Positions 32,315 through 43,733 of a DNA stretch of 62,487 nucleotides are shown here, piece after piece (within the stretch, counting starts at the first letter, position 1; every line of letters begins with the position of its first letter). Source of the DNA: Triangularia verruculosa. Taxonomy: Eukaryota; Ascomycota; Sordariomycetes; Sordariales; Podosporaceae. Position numbers and translations under genes: made by a program. Location of the stretch: contig MU864038.1 in assembly GCA_033296885.1 (NCBI GenBank), forward strand, positions 1-62,487, in the 5' to 3' direction. The notes under the pieces are model-generated. The model was not told where the DNA came from. It did no database searches and saw only the letters and a list, made by a program, of their open reading frames with translations.

Positions 32315-34321
32315 ATGAGGGTCCACTTAAATTTACGACGGGGCGAGAGATCAGACAAAGATCACAAGGGTTGTCAACATGATGGGGAGAAGCTGGCAGA
32401 CAATGTGGTGGATAATGAAGACAGAACGGGGCGTTCCAAGTCGGCAGGGTGGTATAAGAAAGTTTCTAGTCGCTGTCGACGCCTAAGGACGGCGCCAAAC
32501 CAGCCGTTTACATCATCACCGTCACCGTTATCCCAACGGTCAAGTCTGAACGCGAGCGGTGACAGCGTCGATTCTCGTTTTGACGACAGCGAGGCAAGCA
32601 GCTCGCAGTCCGAAGCTGACTTTCAACTCGAACATTCGTCCTCTCGGCTTAACACAGATCTTGACGACGAGAGTGACTCCAGCTTGGACCAAAGCCTCGA
32701 AACCAGCTCCCACGACGGCGAGGCACTCCATCACGATAGTGGCTATCATTCCGGAGCTGACATCAAGAGCCAATCGTCATTGAAATACAAGCCGGTACCG
32801 CTCCGTGACGGCGATAGTGACTCCGGGATATCCGTCTCTGACCTCATAGAGAAGATGCCATATATAGGAATAGCCCCTGGCATCGACTCATCCTGGACCA
32901 ACATTCAGCCCGCAAGCTTTGTCGAATTTCCCCGTCCTTGTGTTAATCCCGATGAAGAATTCAAGATCCGGACGATACACTTCCGAGTTCCTCTGGAACA
33001 CCACAAGCCCTCGGGTCAACAAATCAACATCCACGCCGAGCTCATCTGGGACACACACGAGCGCAGTAGATTTGAAAGCTGGGTCCCCGCGTGCCGGTCC
33101 TCCCCCATTCTGCTTTTCCTCTGCGGCGGTCCGGGAGACAAGAACCCGCATGATCGATCGCCGGAGATGAATAGAATCCTTCTGGAAAGGGGCTATGTCA
33201 TTCTTTTTGCGGACTACCGCGGCACAGGCCAAAGCCACAAAATCGACAAAACCGCCATCAACGGATTCAACGTTAGGGGTGACTATGCCGGAGCAGCGGA
33301 TTACCTGTCGTTATTTCGGCAGGATAACATTGTCCGAGATCTCGAAGCGGTTCGGCTCTGTTTAGAGGACACGCTGCATACATTTTCACCGCACAACGGC
33401 AGTGGCGGACGGGGGATAAAATGGACTCTGCTCGGCCAATCCTACGGGGGTTGGGTCGCACTGACATATCTCTCCTTCCTCCCCGGGTCGTTGGCAAAGG
33501 TTTACCTGACTGCTGGACTGGCGCCCGTGATGAGTAAGACCACGGATGAGGTCTATGAAGCTTTGTATACCGGGATCAGGTGGGCGAATGAGCGATACTA
33601 TCACCTTTATTCGGGGGATGTAGAGCTCGTAAGGGCGGTGTACAATACGCTGCTTTCGCGGGCCTTGTCATTTGAGCTGCCCGATGGGTCAGGACGGAAA
33701 CTCACAGCGCAGACATTTTTGACGTTGGGAAGGAAATTCGTTGGGGGCGATCCTGGACTGAGGGCGGTACATGATTTTGTCGAGAAGCTACATGGGGAGG
33801 TGGTGAGGAATAGTGTTATCCCTCCGTCCAAGGAGGTGTTGACAGAGTTTTCAAAGCTGGAGGGGTTCAAGCTGCATTCTCGGCCGCTGTATGGGGTTTT
33901 GCATGAGGCGATCTATTGTAACAACGGGGATGTCGCGTCGGAGTGGTCGGCACAAAGGGTGGGGAAGAGGTGGCCAGAGTACAAGGGATGGTTGCAGGGG
34001 AAATACGTACCGGAGGGACAGAGGTTGTTTTTCTCGGGGGAGATGGTGTTCCCTTGTTTGATGCCCGAGGAATTCAGACAAGTGGGGGATTTGGTGGCGA
34101 GCAAGGATAACTGGAAGCCTTTGTATAATTTGGAAAGGTTGAAGGAGAACAAGGTGCCCGTCAGAGCAATGGTGTATAGGGATGATCTGGCTGTTGATTT
34201 TGAGCTGTCGAAGCAGACGGTGAATGCGGTCAAGGGCAGTGTCATGGTCATGGGGAAACCCGGCTGGAGCCACGGGAGCCTGAGGGATAACACAGACGAA
34301 GTGATACAAATGCTCTTTTGA
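32315..34321 (+). CDS. Alpha/beta hydrolase, S33 proline iminopeptidase-like
   Basis: A single exon of 668 residues. About 200 N-terminal residues are polar, Ser/Asp-rich and probably disordered. The hydrolase domain begins near FKIRTIHFRVPLEH. It has the oxyanion-type loop LFLCGGPGDKNP, the segment FADYRGTGQS, and the nucleophile elbow GQSYGGW with Ser376. A C-terminal Asp (VYRDDLAVDF) and His (GWSHGSL) complete the triad. This matches prolyl aminopeptidases (MEROPS S33), which remove N-terminal proline from peptides. Ordinary members are about 450 residues, so the N-terminal extension is unusual. No signal peptide is seen; the enzyme is probably intracellular. Confidence 0.9.
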   Translation: MRVHLNLRRGERSDKDHKGCQHDGEKLADNVVDNEDRTGRSKSAGWYKKVSSRCRRLRTAPNQPFTSSPSPLSQRSSLNASGDSVDSRFDDSEASSSQSEADFQLEHSSSRLNTDLDDESDSSLDQSLETSSHDGEALHHDSGYHSGADIKSQSSLKYKPVPLRDGDSDSGISVSDLIEKMPYIGIAPGIDSSWTNIQPASFVEFPRPCVNPDEEFKIRTIHFRVPLEHHKPSGQQINIHAELIWDTHERSRFESWVPACRSSPILLFLCGGPGDKNPHDRSPEMNRILLERGYVILFADYRGTGQSHKIDKTAINGFNVRGDYAGAADYLSLFRQDNIVRDLEAVRLCLEDTLHTFSPHNGSGGRGIKWTLLGQSYGGWVALTYLSFLPGSLAKVYLTAGLAPVMSKTTDEVYEALYTGIRWANERYYHLYSGDVELVRAVYNTLLSRALSFELPDGSGRKLTAQTFLTLGRKFVGGDPGLRAVHDFVEKLHGEVVRNSVIPPSKEVLTEFSKLEGFKLHSRPLYGVLHEAIYCNNGDVASEWSAQRVGKRWPEYKGWLQGKYVPEGQRLFFSGEMVFPCLMPEEFRQVGDLVASKDNWKPLYNLERLKENKVPVRAMVYRDDLAVDFELSKQTVNAVKGSVMVMGKPGWSHGSLRDNTDEVIQMLF

Positions 34322-34935
34322 GAGTTGAATCGAGGATCGGAATGTATATAGGGGTTCATGATCTGTACTTTGGAAAGTAAAAGGGTTAGGGTTTTGGATA
34401 TGGCTGGTTGGCTTTTGGCTTTGGAATAGAATGTTTGGATACCTGTTCAAATATCATAGATACCTATCGGTTGGATCGGCTATTAGTCTGGAATGAAAAC
34501 AGAGTGTGTGTTAAGGTAGGAGTTGACTGAACAATTGGTAGTTGTGAGCTGATGACTTGCACACTTCGGCTCCCGCGGTGGAGTCGGCCATCGAACCCCT
34601 CAATAGACATGGTCATGGCGATGAGCTCAGTTCGACGACAAGCCTACCATAAGACTTACGTAGCATTCAACAAAGCCGCATAGACATTCTTAAAGCGACA
34701 TCAAGGACCATTAGTGACTCACGAGAGCTCAACGGAGATTGCAGTGCAACCCATTGCGGCTTATCATCACGTGTGGGACCGACGCGCTGTCTCACCCCGC
34801 GATCGGCACTTATCGGAGTACGCCCCACCGCATTTTTCCAGGTGTGAATCATTCTAGCCCAGCTTTGGGACCCTTCTTTTGCGACGAGAGCTCCTGTTGC
34901 GATCAACACCACATCACCTCATACACATAGCGATC
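34322..34935. other. Intergenic region and argininosuccinate lyase promoter
   Basis: Contains the 3' end of the S33 gene and the promoter of the next gene, including a TGACTCA element. No gene is supported. Confidence 0.55.
34715..34721. promoter_or_regulatory. CPC1/GCN4 binding site (TGACTCA)
   Basis: A perfect TGACTCA heptamer, the site bound by the fungal bZIP regulator CPC1/Gcn4 of general amino acid control. It lies about 215 bp before the start codon of an arginine-synthesis gene, where such sites are expected. Confidence 0.65.
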
Positions 34936-36446
34936 ATGGCTCCCACACAGACTCCCACGCTCCTCTGGGGCGGCAGATTTACCGGTAAGCCAATTGGCCC
35001 TGAATACCAGCCCGACCAACACTAACATCTTCGGAACAAATAGAGGCTATCGACGACCTGATGTTCCAGTTCAACGAGTCCCTCTCTTTCGACAAGGTCC
35101 TCTACAAGGCAGACATCCACGGCTCCATTACCTACGCCAAGGCCCTCCACAAGCTCAACATTCTCTCCGACGAGGAGCTCAGCGAAATCATCGGCGGTCT
35201 CCAGCAGGTCGAGAAGGAGTGGGCCGAGGGCAAATTTGTCATTGATGTCAAGTCAGACGAGGATATTCACACTGCCAACGAGCGCCGCCTGGGCGAGATC
35301 ATCGGCAAGGCCGCCGGCAAGCTTCACACTGGCCGCTCCAGAAATGAGCAGGTTGGTGTTGACATGCGTCTGTGGGCTGGAGAGCAGCTCGACGAGCTCG
35401 CTGCCATTCTCAAGGATGTCCTCGCGACCACGGCCGCCCAGGCCAAGGAGTACCTCCCTGTCTTGATGCCAGGATATACCCATCTCCAGCGCGCCCAGCC
35501 AGTGCGCTTCTCGCACTGGCTCCTGTCACACGCCACCTTCCTCATTGGCGATCTCAACCGCCTGAAGGGTGTGCAGGAAAGGACATCGGCTTGCCCCCTG
35601 GGTGTTGGTGCCCTTGCCGGCAACCCCTTTGGCATTGACCGCGAGTTCATGGCCAAGGACCTTGGCTTCGCCTCGGTCCACCCCAACAGCTTGGCCTGCG
35701 TTGCCGACAGAGACTTTGTCGTCGACATCCTCCAGTGGGCGAGTTTGTTGATGGCCCATCTCTCCCGTCTCAGTGAGGATCTGATCCTCTTCTCTACCGC
35801 CGAGTTTGGCTTCGTCCAGGTTGCCGATGCCTACAGCACTGGCAGCAGCTTGATGCCGCAAAAGAAGAACCCCGACAGCTTGGAGCTCATCCGTGGCAAG
35901 GCTGGCAGAGTTATGGGACAGGTGAGCCCTTTGGGTCTTTCTGAGCCGTGGAAGAATACTGACAGAATTTTGTAGGCTTCCGGTTTCCTTGCCTCCCTCA
36001 AGTCTCTCCCTACCTCGTACAATAAGGACCTGCAAGAGTCCGTCGAGCCCATGATTGACTGCATCAAGACAGTCTCTACCTGCTTGCGCATCACGCAGGG
36101 CGTCCTCGCCACTCTCAAGGTGTACCCCGAAAAGATGAAAGCCGCTCTCACCGACGACATGCTCGCCACAGATGTGGCTGATTACCTCGTCCGCAAGGGC
36201 GTGCCATTCAGACAGACTCACCACATTGCTGGGGCCATTGTCCGCAGGGGCGAGGAGGCTGGTGTGGCCATCTCCAAACTTCCCCTCGAGGACTTCAAGC
36301 AAATCTCGCCCCTGTTTGAGGCTGATGTTGCTGATGTGTTTGACTTTGAGAAGAGTGTTGAGAGAAGGAACACGTTTGGTGGCACCAGCAGCACATCGGT
36401 GCTGGCGCAAATCGAGGCCATCCAGAAGCTTGTGCAACAGCAGTGA
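34936..36446 (+). CDS. ARG4: Argininosuccinate lyase
   Basis: Three exons (34936-34984, 35044-35921, 35976-36446), 465 residues, full length for the family. It catalyses the last step of arginine synthesis, argininosuccinate to arginine plus fumarate, as a homotetramer in the cytosol. Signatures in order: LLWGGRFTEAIDD at the start, DEDIHTANERRLGE, HTGRSRNEQV, YTHLQRAQPVRFSHW, and the fumarase/aspartase-superfamily signature GSSLMPQKKNPD. The short first exon encodes MAPTQTPTLLWGGRFT, and both splice joins keep conserved sequence. The orthologue is arg-10 in Neurospora. The upstream TGACTCA fits induction under amino-acid starvation. Confidence 0.98.
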
Positions 36447-37014
36447 TTTTCTGGTCTGAGAGAAGAGGATAAAGTATGAAGCTCCCAAATGTCACTGTCA
36501 CAATATCTGTGGGAGCTAGATGATGGGATATAGAAGGATACCCAAAAAACGATGTGGCCGATGGTTCAACGGACTGCATGGCATAGATGGCGCCATTGGA
36601 CAGTCCGGCAAAAGGGCGGCATGGCGTCAAGAATAGTCCACACTCGACCAGCCCCGAAAAGGGGAAAATAGAACCAGGGCAGCGCCAGGCGCGGTCCGAC
36701 GTGATACCAATGAAAAACTGCGTCCTTGACGATTCAGGTATTTCGCCCGGTGTTTTGCTGGGAAAAGGGGCATGTTTAGGGCGTGGACCTGTTGCGGGCT
36801 TCTCGAATGTTAATTGGTGACATCATCGTATTCGAGACCGCTCTGGCCGCAAACCAATCACCCCGGATCCCTGGCACTGTTTTGCATGCGGTGAGCCGCC
36901 ACCACCCGCTTTCTGAGACCATGAATGCGTTTCGGGCTTTTCTGTTCCGCTTTTGACAACCTCGACGACGACATGCGAATGACAGAATAACGACTGAATG
37001 ACTGTGACATCACC
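36447..37014. other. Intergenic region, no supported gene
   Basis: Holds the lyase 3' end and the promoter of the AVT3-like gene. Nothing else is recognised. Confidence 0.5.
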
Positions 37015-38952
37015 ATGTCCACCAACCGCAACCCTTCCGTCTCGTCGGCCGGCAACACGCTGAGGAGCGTTTCTCGGAGTCGCCCGGTCAATCACCGCTC
37101 GACGTCCTCTTCCTCGGCGAAATCGGCTAGAGACCACCTCCTCACCGAGGCTGAGGTCCAAGCCCAAGTCGTGGCAGAGCACCTGCCGGCCGGCTTTACC
37201 GCCGAGTTCGACGCCTCCCTCCCCGCCCCCAAGTCGAAACCTACCTCGGCCAACACCTCCCGCTCCAGCAACGCCAGCACGACTGTCAATACGTCTGCCG
37301 CCGCCCCGGTCGAATCTTCGCTGAAGCTTCAAGGCGGCGATATCCACCGCGAGCTCTTCCGCCTCGCTGCTGGAGAGGGCGGCGCCGGCACCTCCCAAGT
37401 CCGAAAACCTTCCCAGCACCGCCGAGCAAACACCTTTCACAATCCAAGGGAATACCGCCGATCGATCGCTGCCGAGGAAGGGCTGAGCGTTGGGGATCAA
37501 CTTGCGCCAGGTGGTTTTCGCAGGGCGTATCTTCTCCAGAGGAGACGAAATGGCAAACCGAACGATTTTTACGCGGCACGGATGCCCATAACAAGAAACT
37601 TTGTCGAGTTCTTGGATCTCTACGGGCACTTCGCAGGCGAAGATTTGGAGGACAGCGACGAGGAGGCGGTGGAATCTGAGTCGGAGGATGAGGATGGAGA
37701 GCGCCGGCCGCTCTTGACGAGAGCGAGGGAGAGGGACCGGCAACGGGAACGAGAGGAGGAAGAGCAAGGAAGGGAGGGAGCGGGGATGGCAAAGACTTTC
37801 TTCACGTTGCTCAAGGCGTTTGTTGGGACGGGGATTATGTTTCTGCCCAAGGCTTTTAGTAACGGGGGGCTGTTGTTTAGCAGTTTGGCCATGGTGGGCG
37901 TGTCGGCGATTTCGATGTGGGCGTTCCATTTGCTGCTGGAGTTGAAGGAGAGGTATAGAGGTGGCTACGGCGAGATTGGCTATGTGGTGGCGGGAGGGAG
38001 GATGAGGGACTTGATTCTGGCGAGTGTTGCGCTCAGCCAGCTCGGATTTGTCTGCGCGGGGATCGTCTTTGTGGCGGAGAATCTGTTGACGTTTTTTAAG
38101 GCGGTCATGAAGGACAGTAGGAGCTTTACAACGGCTGGGTTGATTGCGCTGCAGTTGGTCGTTTTGGTGCCGCTGAGCTGGATCAGGAATATTTCCAAGC
38201 TCGGACCGGCGGCGCTCCTGGCTGATGCGTGCATCCTAATTGGGGTCACATACATCTACTGGTATGATATCACGAGTTTGGTGGAAATGGGAGGGATGCA
38301 CAAGAGTGTGGTCATGTTCAACCCGGACAAGTACACCATGATGATTGGGTCGGCCATCTTCACATTTGAGGGCATTGGCCTGATCCTGCCCATCCAGTCG
38401 AGCATGGCCAAACCAGAAAGGTTCGAGTGGCTGCTGGGTGTGGTCATGTTGATCATCACCATCGTGTTCACAAGCGTGGGCGCCCTGTGTTATGCCACAT
38501 TTGGCTTGGATACTCAAATCGAAATCATCAACAACTTCCCTCAGGATTCCAAGCTGGTGAATGCAATCCAGTTTCTCTACTCGGTGGCTATTTTGGTCGG
38601 CACCCCAGTTCAGCTGTTCCCCGCACTGAGGATTCTCGAAACCAAGATATTTGGGCGTAAGTCGGGAAAGAAGAGCCTAAAGACAAAGTGGATCAAGAAT
38701 GGGTTTCGGTTCGCCGTGGTTTGCCTTTGTGGCGTGATCTCCATGTTGGGAACGGGAAATCTTGACAAGTTTGTCGCTCTTATCGGGAGCGCGGCTTGTG
38801 TTCCGCTGGTCTACGTCTACCCGGCATGGCTTCACTACAAGGGGGTGGCCGAGACGAGAACGGCCAAGTTTGGAGACCTTGCCATGGTGGTGTTGGGCTT
38901 GGTGGGGATGGTCTATACGACCACCGTGACGATCGTCAACAGCTTCATGTAA
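37015..38952 (+). CDS. Vacuolar amino acid transporter, AVT3/AAAP family
   Basis: A single exon of 645 residues. The first 260 residues are polar and Ser/Arg/Glu-rich, ending in a strongly charged stretch, as in yeast Avt3 and Avt4. The transporter domain starts at MAKTFFTLLKAFVGTGIMFL, the conserved first helix of AAAP/SLC36-type carriers. About eleven helices follow, among them ALVALSQLGF-like VALSQLGFVCAGIVFVAENL and AIFTFEGIGLILPIQSSM. Family members export neutral amino acids from the vacuole to the cytosol. Its place beside an arginine-synthesis gene is suggestive but probably chance. Confidence 0.92.
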   Translation: MSTNRNPSVSSAGNTLRSVSRSRPVNHRSTSSSSAKSARDHLLTEAEVQAQVVAEHLPAGFTAEFDASLPAPKSKPTSANTSRSSNASTTVNTSAAAPVESSLKLQGGDIHRELFRLAAGEGGAGTSQVRKPSQHRRANTFHNPREYRRSIAAEEGLSVGDQLAPGGFRRAYLLQRRRNGKPNDFYAARMPITRNFVEFLDLYGHFAGEDLEDSDEEAVESESEDEDGERRPLLTRARERDRQREREEEEQGREGAGMAKTFFTLLKAFVGTGIMFLPKAFSNGGLLFSSLAMVGVSAISMWAFHLLLELKERYRGGYGEIGYVVAGGRMRDLILASVALSQLGFVCAGIVFVAENLLTFFKAVMKDSRSFTTAGLIALQLVVLVPLSWIRNISKLGPAALLADACILIGVTYIYWYDITSLVEMGGMHKSVVMFNPDKYTMMIGSAIFTFEGIGLILPIQSSMAKPERFEWLLGVVMLIITIVFTSVGALCYATFGLDTQIEIINNFPQDSKLVNAIQFLYSVAILVGTPVQLFPALRILETKIFGRKSGKKSLKTKWIKNGFRFAVVCLCGVISMLGTGNLDKFVALIGSAACVPLVYVYPAWLHYKGVAETRTAKFGDLAMVVLGLVGMVYTTTVTIVNSFM

Positions 38953-39217
38953 TCAACTCGACTGGATTGAGAGAATGAATGAGAAACACGATTATAATGG
39001 GTGACATCCTGGATAACCATAACCAGGCAGGGACATAAAGGTACTGCGGGAGCCCTCGTAGTTTTGCTAGGGGCGGGGTGTTTACAAAGCTAACACAGAT
39101 TTAGACAACGAGGGGTCTATATGTTGTTTAGAGACATGTCGTCAAAGTCAATTCGTAATTGGGTTACACTCGTTTATCCACCAGCATTTCATCATACCAA
39201 AGCTTCCGCCATCCTTT

Positions 39218-40796
39218 TTACCATGCCGCACCATTCGACTTCTTCACCACAAACGCCCCACGGTCCATGGTGTTGATGACAATAAACCCGCTAGGCAAGA
39301 ACGGATAATGACTCCATGTGCCTGTAAAAGTGACGTTCCCACCACCAGGAAGATGGTCATCCTCGGGGTGGGTGTCAAAGTACGCCACCTCCTTGATCCC
39401 CTTGCCGGTGGGATCTCTCGGCACAGACCTGAGGTCGAGAACGCTGATACCCAGGGCATAGTTGCTCTGGTACGAGAAGTCATCCCTAACAAACTGGTTG
39501 TGGTCAATTCCCCTTCTCAGATGCGTGTAGTGTCCTGTCTGCTTTGGCTCCTCCAGCGAGCTGATGTCCCAGATGTAGGAGACGGGGTAGCCGTCACGTG
39601 CGGGACCGCGGGCGTCGACTTCGTCGTACTCATCGTCGGCAATGATGTATTGTTGCCATTGAGTGTCCAGAACCCAACCTTGATGGGTGTAGCTGGCGCC
39701 CTCGTATGAGGTGGTGGAGATGATGGTGATGTTCTTCTTGTCAGTGACGTCGTAGCTGTTTATGCTGTTTAGCACTGACCCCTTGATTTCATAAGACTAG
39801 ACGGACCACTTACATGGTCAACGCATCCTCGTTATATCCGTAGCAGATATCCCTCCCCACATACTTCTCATCCGGACCACGGTACACCAAGCACTGGGCA
39901 TCATGCACGTACCCGTCCACTCCCGAACCGCCAAGTGTTGTCGGGTTCGCAGGGTCCGTCAAGTCGAAGAAAATCAATCCGGCCTTGTAGGTTGAATTCC
40001 TGGGCTGGGCCCCAACAGCCACACCGTAGTTCAGCTCTTCGTTGGTCAAGATATTGTGAGACCGACCAATAGGCAAGGTATCACCCCACCAACCCGCCAG
40101 GTCTTTCTGGTTCGAAAATACCACTGGGCTTGCCGGGTCAATAGTCAACAACTTGGCCAAGTCGAAGATCTGCACGCCGTGCTTCTCCGCCTCGCTACCA
40201 ATGACGATGTAGCTCTTGTAACCCTTGATCTCTCTCCACAGGGACGGCTCTGCAGTGGTGTACTGCGGCAAACGACCCAGATACACCAGCTTTCCTTGCT
40301 TGGTCACCTCGGCGAAGGAAGTTCCGTCCAGCTGCGCAATGGCGACAAATTCCCTTCCATCAGGGGAGGTCCAACCCCATGATCCGGCTCCCCTGCCTTG
40401 GGTGCTGCCGAGTTCGGCGTGGGTCTTGAAGTCGTACAGGTCGAGCTCCTTGCACTTGAACCGGTAGCGGGGATCATTGGGGATGTAGGTTGCGAAGCCG
40501 TTGGTACAGGCGTAGTAGTCGGCGGCTTTTTTGACGGAAAATTTCTTGTATTGGCGGGAGTCGTAGACACCCTGGGCTTCCAATTCGCTCCAGACTCGCT
40601 GGATATGTTGTTAGATGGGAAGTTCAGGGGTAACTATGGGTGCTCCACTCACATTCTTGAGAGCCATGATTTGCTCATGACGAATACCGCTGTCGTAAAG
40701 CTCGGCCTTGAGCTCCAGATTTACTGGAAGCTCCTTTGCTACAGCCATGGCTGCAAAGAGCGCCGTAACGGCGAGGGTCTTCTTTGGCGTCAACAT
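39218..40796 (-). CDS. Secreted LVIVD-repeat / choice-of-anchor B family protein
   Basis: Three exons (40796-40653, 40598-39814, 39755-39218), 488 residues. A signal peptide (KKTLAVTALFAAMAVA) starts the protein. The body has repeated propeller-like blades of the form ...LYVGRLPQYT, VQIFDLAKLL, LIFFDLTDPANPTTLGG, LTIYDVTDKKNITIIS, SYIWDISSLEEPKQTGHYTH and ISVLDLRSVPRDPTG. These are the LVIVD-type strands of choice-of-anchor-B proteins, thought to form a secreted beta-propeller. No enzymatic residue set can be assigned. The second join restores LTIYDVTD, a blade motif, which supports the model. Confidence 0.85.
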
Positions 40797-42919
40797 GGTG
40801 GTGGTGCGGCAAGGATGTTGATGTCCAGAGAGACGTCCGAATCCTGTACGACGATCCTCGAGAAATTTTATGACGAGACACAACGCTAGGTGACACTGGC
40901 ACTAGGTAATTTGACGTGATACTCCGAGAATCGCTCTGGCCACCCGATCGATGTGGCCAAGGAGAGGCTCCTGTGGAATACCATCTGTTGACCTCTTGGC
41001 ATTCTTATACTTGGGAACGCTCACAGATACTCGGCATGGGGGCATAGATAGCCACCGCGCATTTCCGTCTACACGATATCGCAGGGTAATTTGGCGTCAT
41101 GGGCCAGAAGAGGCAGGTAATCTATCTATCCGCCGCCAAGCTCGGCAGTTGGCCACAAATCAATGGCGCCGCATAGAGTGAGGAGCACATATCCGGTATT
41201 AATCCCGCGTGTTATGGCTCCCACGACTGCCTGTAACGGCCTGGGCCCGATGCCGTGACACTATCTGGAATAAATTGTTCTGTTGAGCGATCAACTGCAC
41301 CTGCTGGTCCAGGACTCGGATCGAGTTATCCGATTGTCATATGATTGGGCTCCTTCCAGACCGAGCTACATCCGCCCGCCACATTTTATGAAGCGAATCT
41401 TTCGTGATTGTATAGCATTGTGGCGAACAAGCATGTCCATCCATGGGGAAGTCCGCCCCTTTCCTCCTCGAGACTTCCTCAATAAGAGTCAGCTCACCAG
41501 TTTCCATCATTTCGAGACCTTCAAGACCATACACTTGCCAAGAATACCTACTTTTACAACCGCGTGAGTCATATCTCCTATCGGAATGCAGCATGCCTGA
41601 AAATACGGACTGTCGTTAGGCATAATGGTGCCACTGGACTACATCTAAGATGTGAGTTAAAATCCACTACACTGAGAGAAGAAGAAACAAAAGAGTAAGC
41701 GCTGGATTTACCATCCTACCTAGGCACCCAGGGAGAGTATGTGTGATGAGCCGAATCATAGAAAAGAAGCCCCTTTCTGAACGAGGATAACCCTTTCGTT
41801 CATTCTTCCATAAAGGCCCGTCATCTCAAGTTATAGGAAGTTATGGTGTGGATGTCTGATTTATATGATCAAAACTTTCACCGTTTATTGTCATAGCGTT
41901 TGCTACAGGATGCAGATCTAACTATTATTTCCTGCATGGTAACCTCCACCGATTTGGATGTGGCGTTAATCCTGTTTTCATCCCAGTTTTCATAAAGACC
42001 GACCGGATGGGTCGTATGCGGCCACTTGGATGTATTCACTGCGCCGTAAAGTTTCTGGGAAAGCAGTCGAAGAGGTACCTGTGTTGTTGCAGAGAAATTC
42101 GTGCCGAGAGGTCATGTTTACATCATCGGCTCAGGGGCTCAGGGGTTCCGGGGTTCGGCGTTGATAGGGGGCCTAAGCGGCAGAAAGTACTGTGTAAAGT
42201 AGGTAAGCAAACACTAACGGAGCACTTCAATGTAACTGCCTGCAAGTGATCGAAATCAAAAAGTTGGCATCGATACCCTGCGTTGAATCGGATGCATATG
42301 GCCTGCGGTCTTGGTACGGGTGTGTGCTTTGGCCGCTCAGGTGGTGGTTGGTATGTCGATGCAGCCATTTACGAGCACGTGTGCTCCCATGCTAATGCAC
42401 GGCACATTGAATACACCTGTGCGGAGCATCAGAATGCCGTCTGAATGAAGAGCGATCACCGAAAAAGCAGCCACGAATGGTGGTGCCTAAACGCAGCCGA
42501 GACCTTCTGTGGCGATTGTTATACTGATCGGCTGAAGCGATGCATTACGCTCGACCAACCCTCTCTAATGACGTCTCAACGACGCTTGGTAACGTTGATG
42601 GATGTGGCCAGATGTCTGGCTCGTGAGTGCTTGCATGAGGTGGAGAGCAACATTTTTCAGCAACCCTCATTGGCAGTACTTAACCAGTAACAACCAAACC
42701 TTCGAGCTTCCTCTAATTTTTGTCACATCCGGCAAACATTCCAACAGGCACTTTTGCTGGCAAAAGCCCTCCACTATCCTTCAAGGCTATTCACTTTGTT
42801 AACAACAACCACCTATCATCGCAGCCGGCTGCCTCCCACACTGCACCGCCAGCAGCTAAGCTGCACTTTCCTAAACTATATCAATAATCACATTAAGAAG
42901 AAAAATCGACAAAACAAAA
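40797..42919. other. 2.1-kb region without recognised gene
   Basis: Several open frames under 100 codons, none with domain or splice support. The last 200 bp are a pyrimidine/A-rich promoter ahead of the collagen-like gene. Confidence 0.45.
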
Positions 42920-43720
42920 ATGAGGCCTACCGCATCTCTCCTTTTGGCATGGGCTCTCCCTCTGACCCTGGCGGTCCCAACAGCGATTCCGATCGAGGAT
43001 CGCACTGTTTTAGAAAAACCACACTCATACCTGGAGCAACGAGCTCCCACTGAAGAGGTTAGCGTCACAATCGAGGAGCGGGCTCTTCTCGAAGAACGCT
43101 GCGGCGGAGGCGGATGTGGAGGCTGCATAGGCAGCGGATGTGGTGTACAGATTGCCGCCGTCCCTGAAATCATCGAGACCAGCCCTTGCACCACCTGCGG
43201 CGAAGTCGTCGTCCCCGGACCACCTGGGCCTCCGGGGCCTCCCGGCCCCCCTGGAATTTCTGAAATCGGTCCCCCAGGTCCTCCCGGCCTTCCTGGACCC
43301 CCTGGCGGTTTTGGTCCAGTTGGTCCTCCGGGTGGTCCTGGTCCTGTTGGCCCCCCTGGCGATCCTGGCATTCCTGGACCTCCGGGGCCAGTTGGAGCTC
43401 CTGGAGTAAGCGTTGTCGGACCCCAGGGACCTCAAGGCCCTCTGGGACCGATGGGACCGATGGGACCGATTGGACCAACTGCAATTCCTTACCTCGGTTA
43501 CAACCTCGCATGGCCTAGAGTTTTCGGGTATGGCGGATTTGGCGTCCGGGGAATGGGCTATCCCGGCTTTCCTTACGGCGGTTACGGGGGATTTGGTGGA
43601 TTTGGCGTCCGCGGTTTGGGAGGGTACGGAGGGTATGGACTCGGAGCGTTCGGAGGATATGGCGGATTTGGTGGGTACGGTGCCGGATTTGGCGCCCGTG
43701 GGTTTGGAGGCCGTCCCTGA
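42920..43720 (+). CDS. Secreted collagen-like (Gly-X-Y) protein
   Basis: 266 residues in one exon. A clear signal peptide (TASLLLAWALPLTLAVP) is followed by a pro-like region, then a Cys/Gly cluster (CGGGGCGGCIGSGCG) and another Cys pair (CTTCG). Residues about 98-190 form a mostly continuous Gly-X-Y tract rich in GPP, that is GPPGPPGPPGPP and later GPLGPMGPMGPIGP, as in collagens. The C-terminal 70 residues are a Gly/Tyr/Phe-rich domain (GYGGFGGFGVRG) like plant and insect structural glycine-rich proteins. It could trimerise as a collagen helix with disulfides at its N-side and be part of the cell surface or matrix. Function is inference; secretion and repeat content are seen. Confidence 0.85.
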   Translation: MRPTASLLLAWALPLTLAVPTAIPIEDRTVLEKPHSYLEQRAPTEEVSVTIEERALLEERCGGGGCGGCIGSGCGVQIAAVPEIIETSPCTTCGEVVVPGPPGPPGPPGPPGISEIGPPGPPGLPGPPGGFGPVGPPGGPGPVGPPGDPGIPGPPGPVGAPGVSVVGPQGPQGPLGPMGPMGPIGPTAIPYLGYNLAWPRVFGYGGFGVRGMGYPGFPYGGYGGFGGFGVRGLGGYGGYGLGAFGGYGGFGGYGAGFGARGFGGRP

Positions 43721-43733
43721 ACAAAGCTCCCAG

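Noticed and set aside
35526..36488. 320-codon minus-strand frame
   Set aside because: Antisense of conserved argininosuccinate lyase exons.
36823..37929. 368-codon minus-strand frame
   Set aside because: Antisense of the polar N-terminal region of the AVT3-like transporter; Arg/Gly-rich content follows from its codon use.
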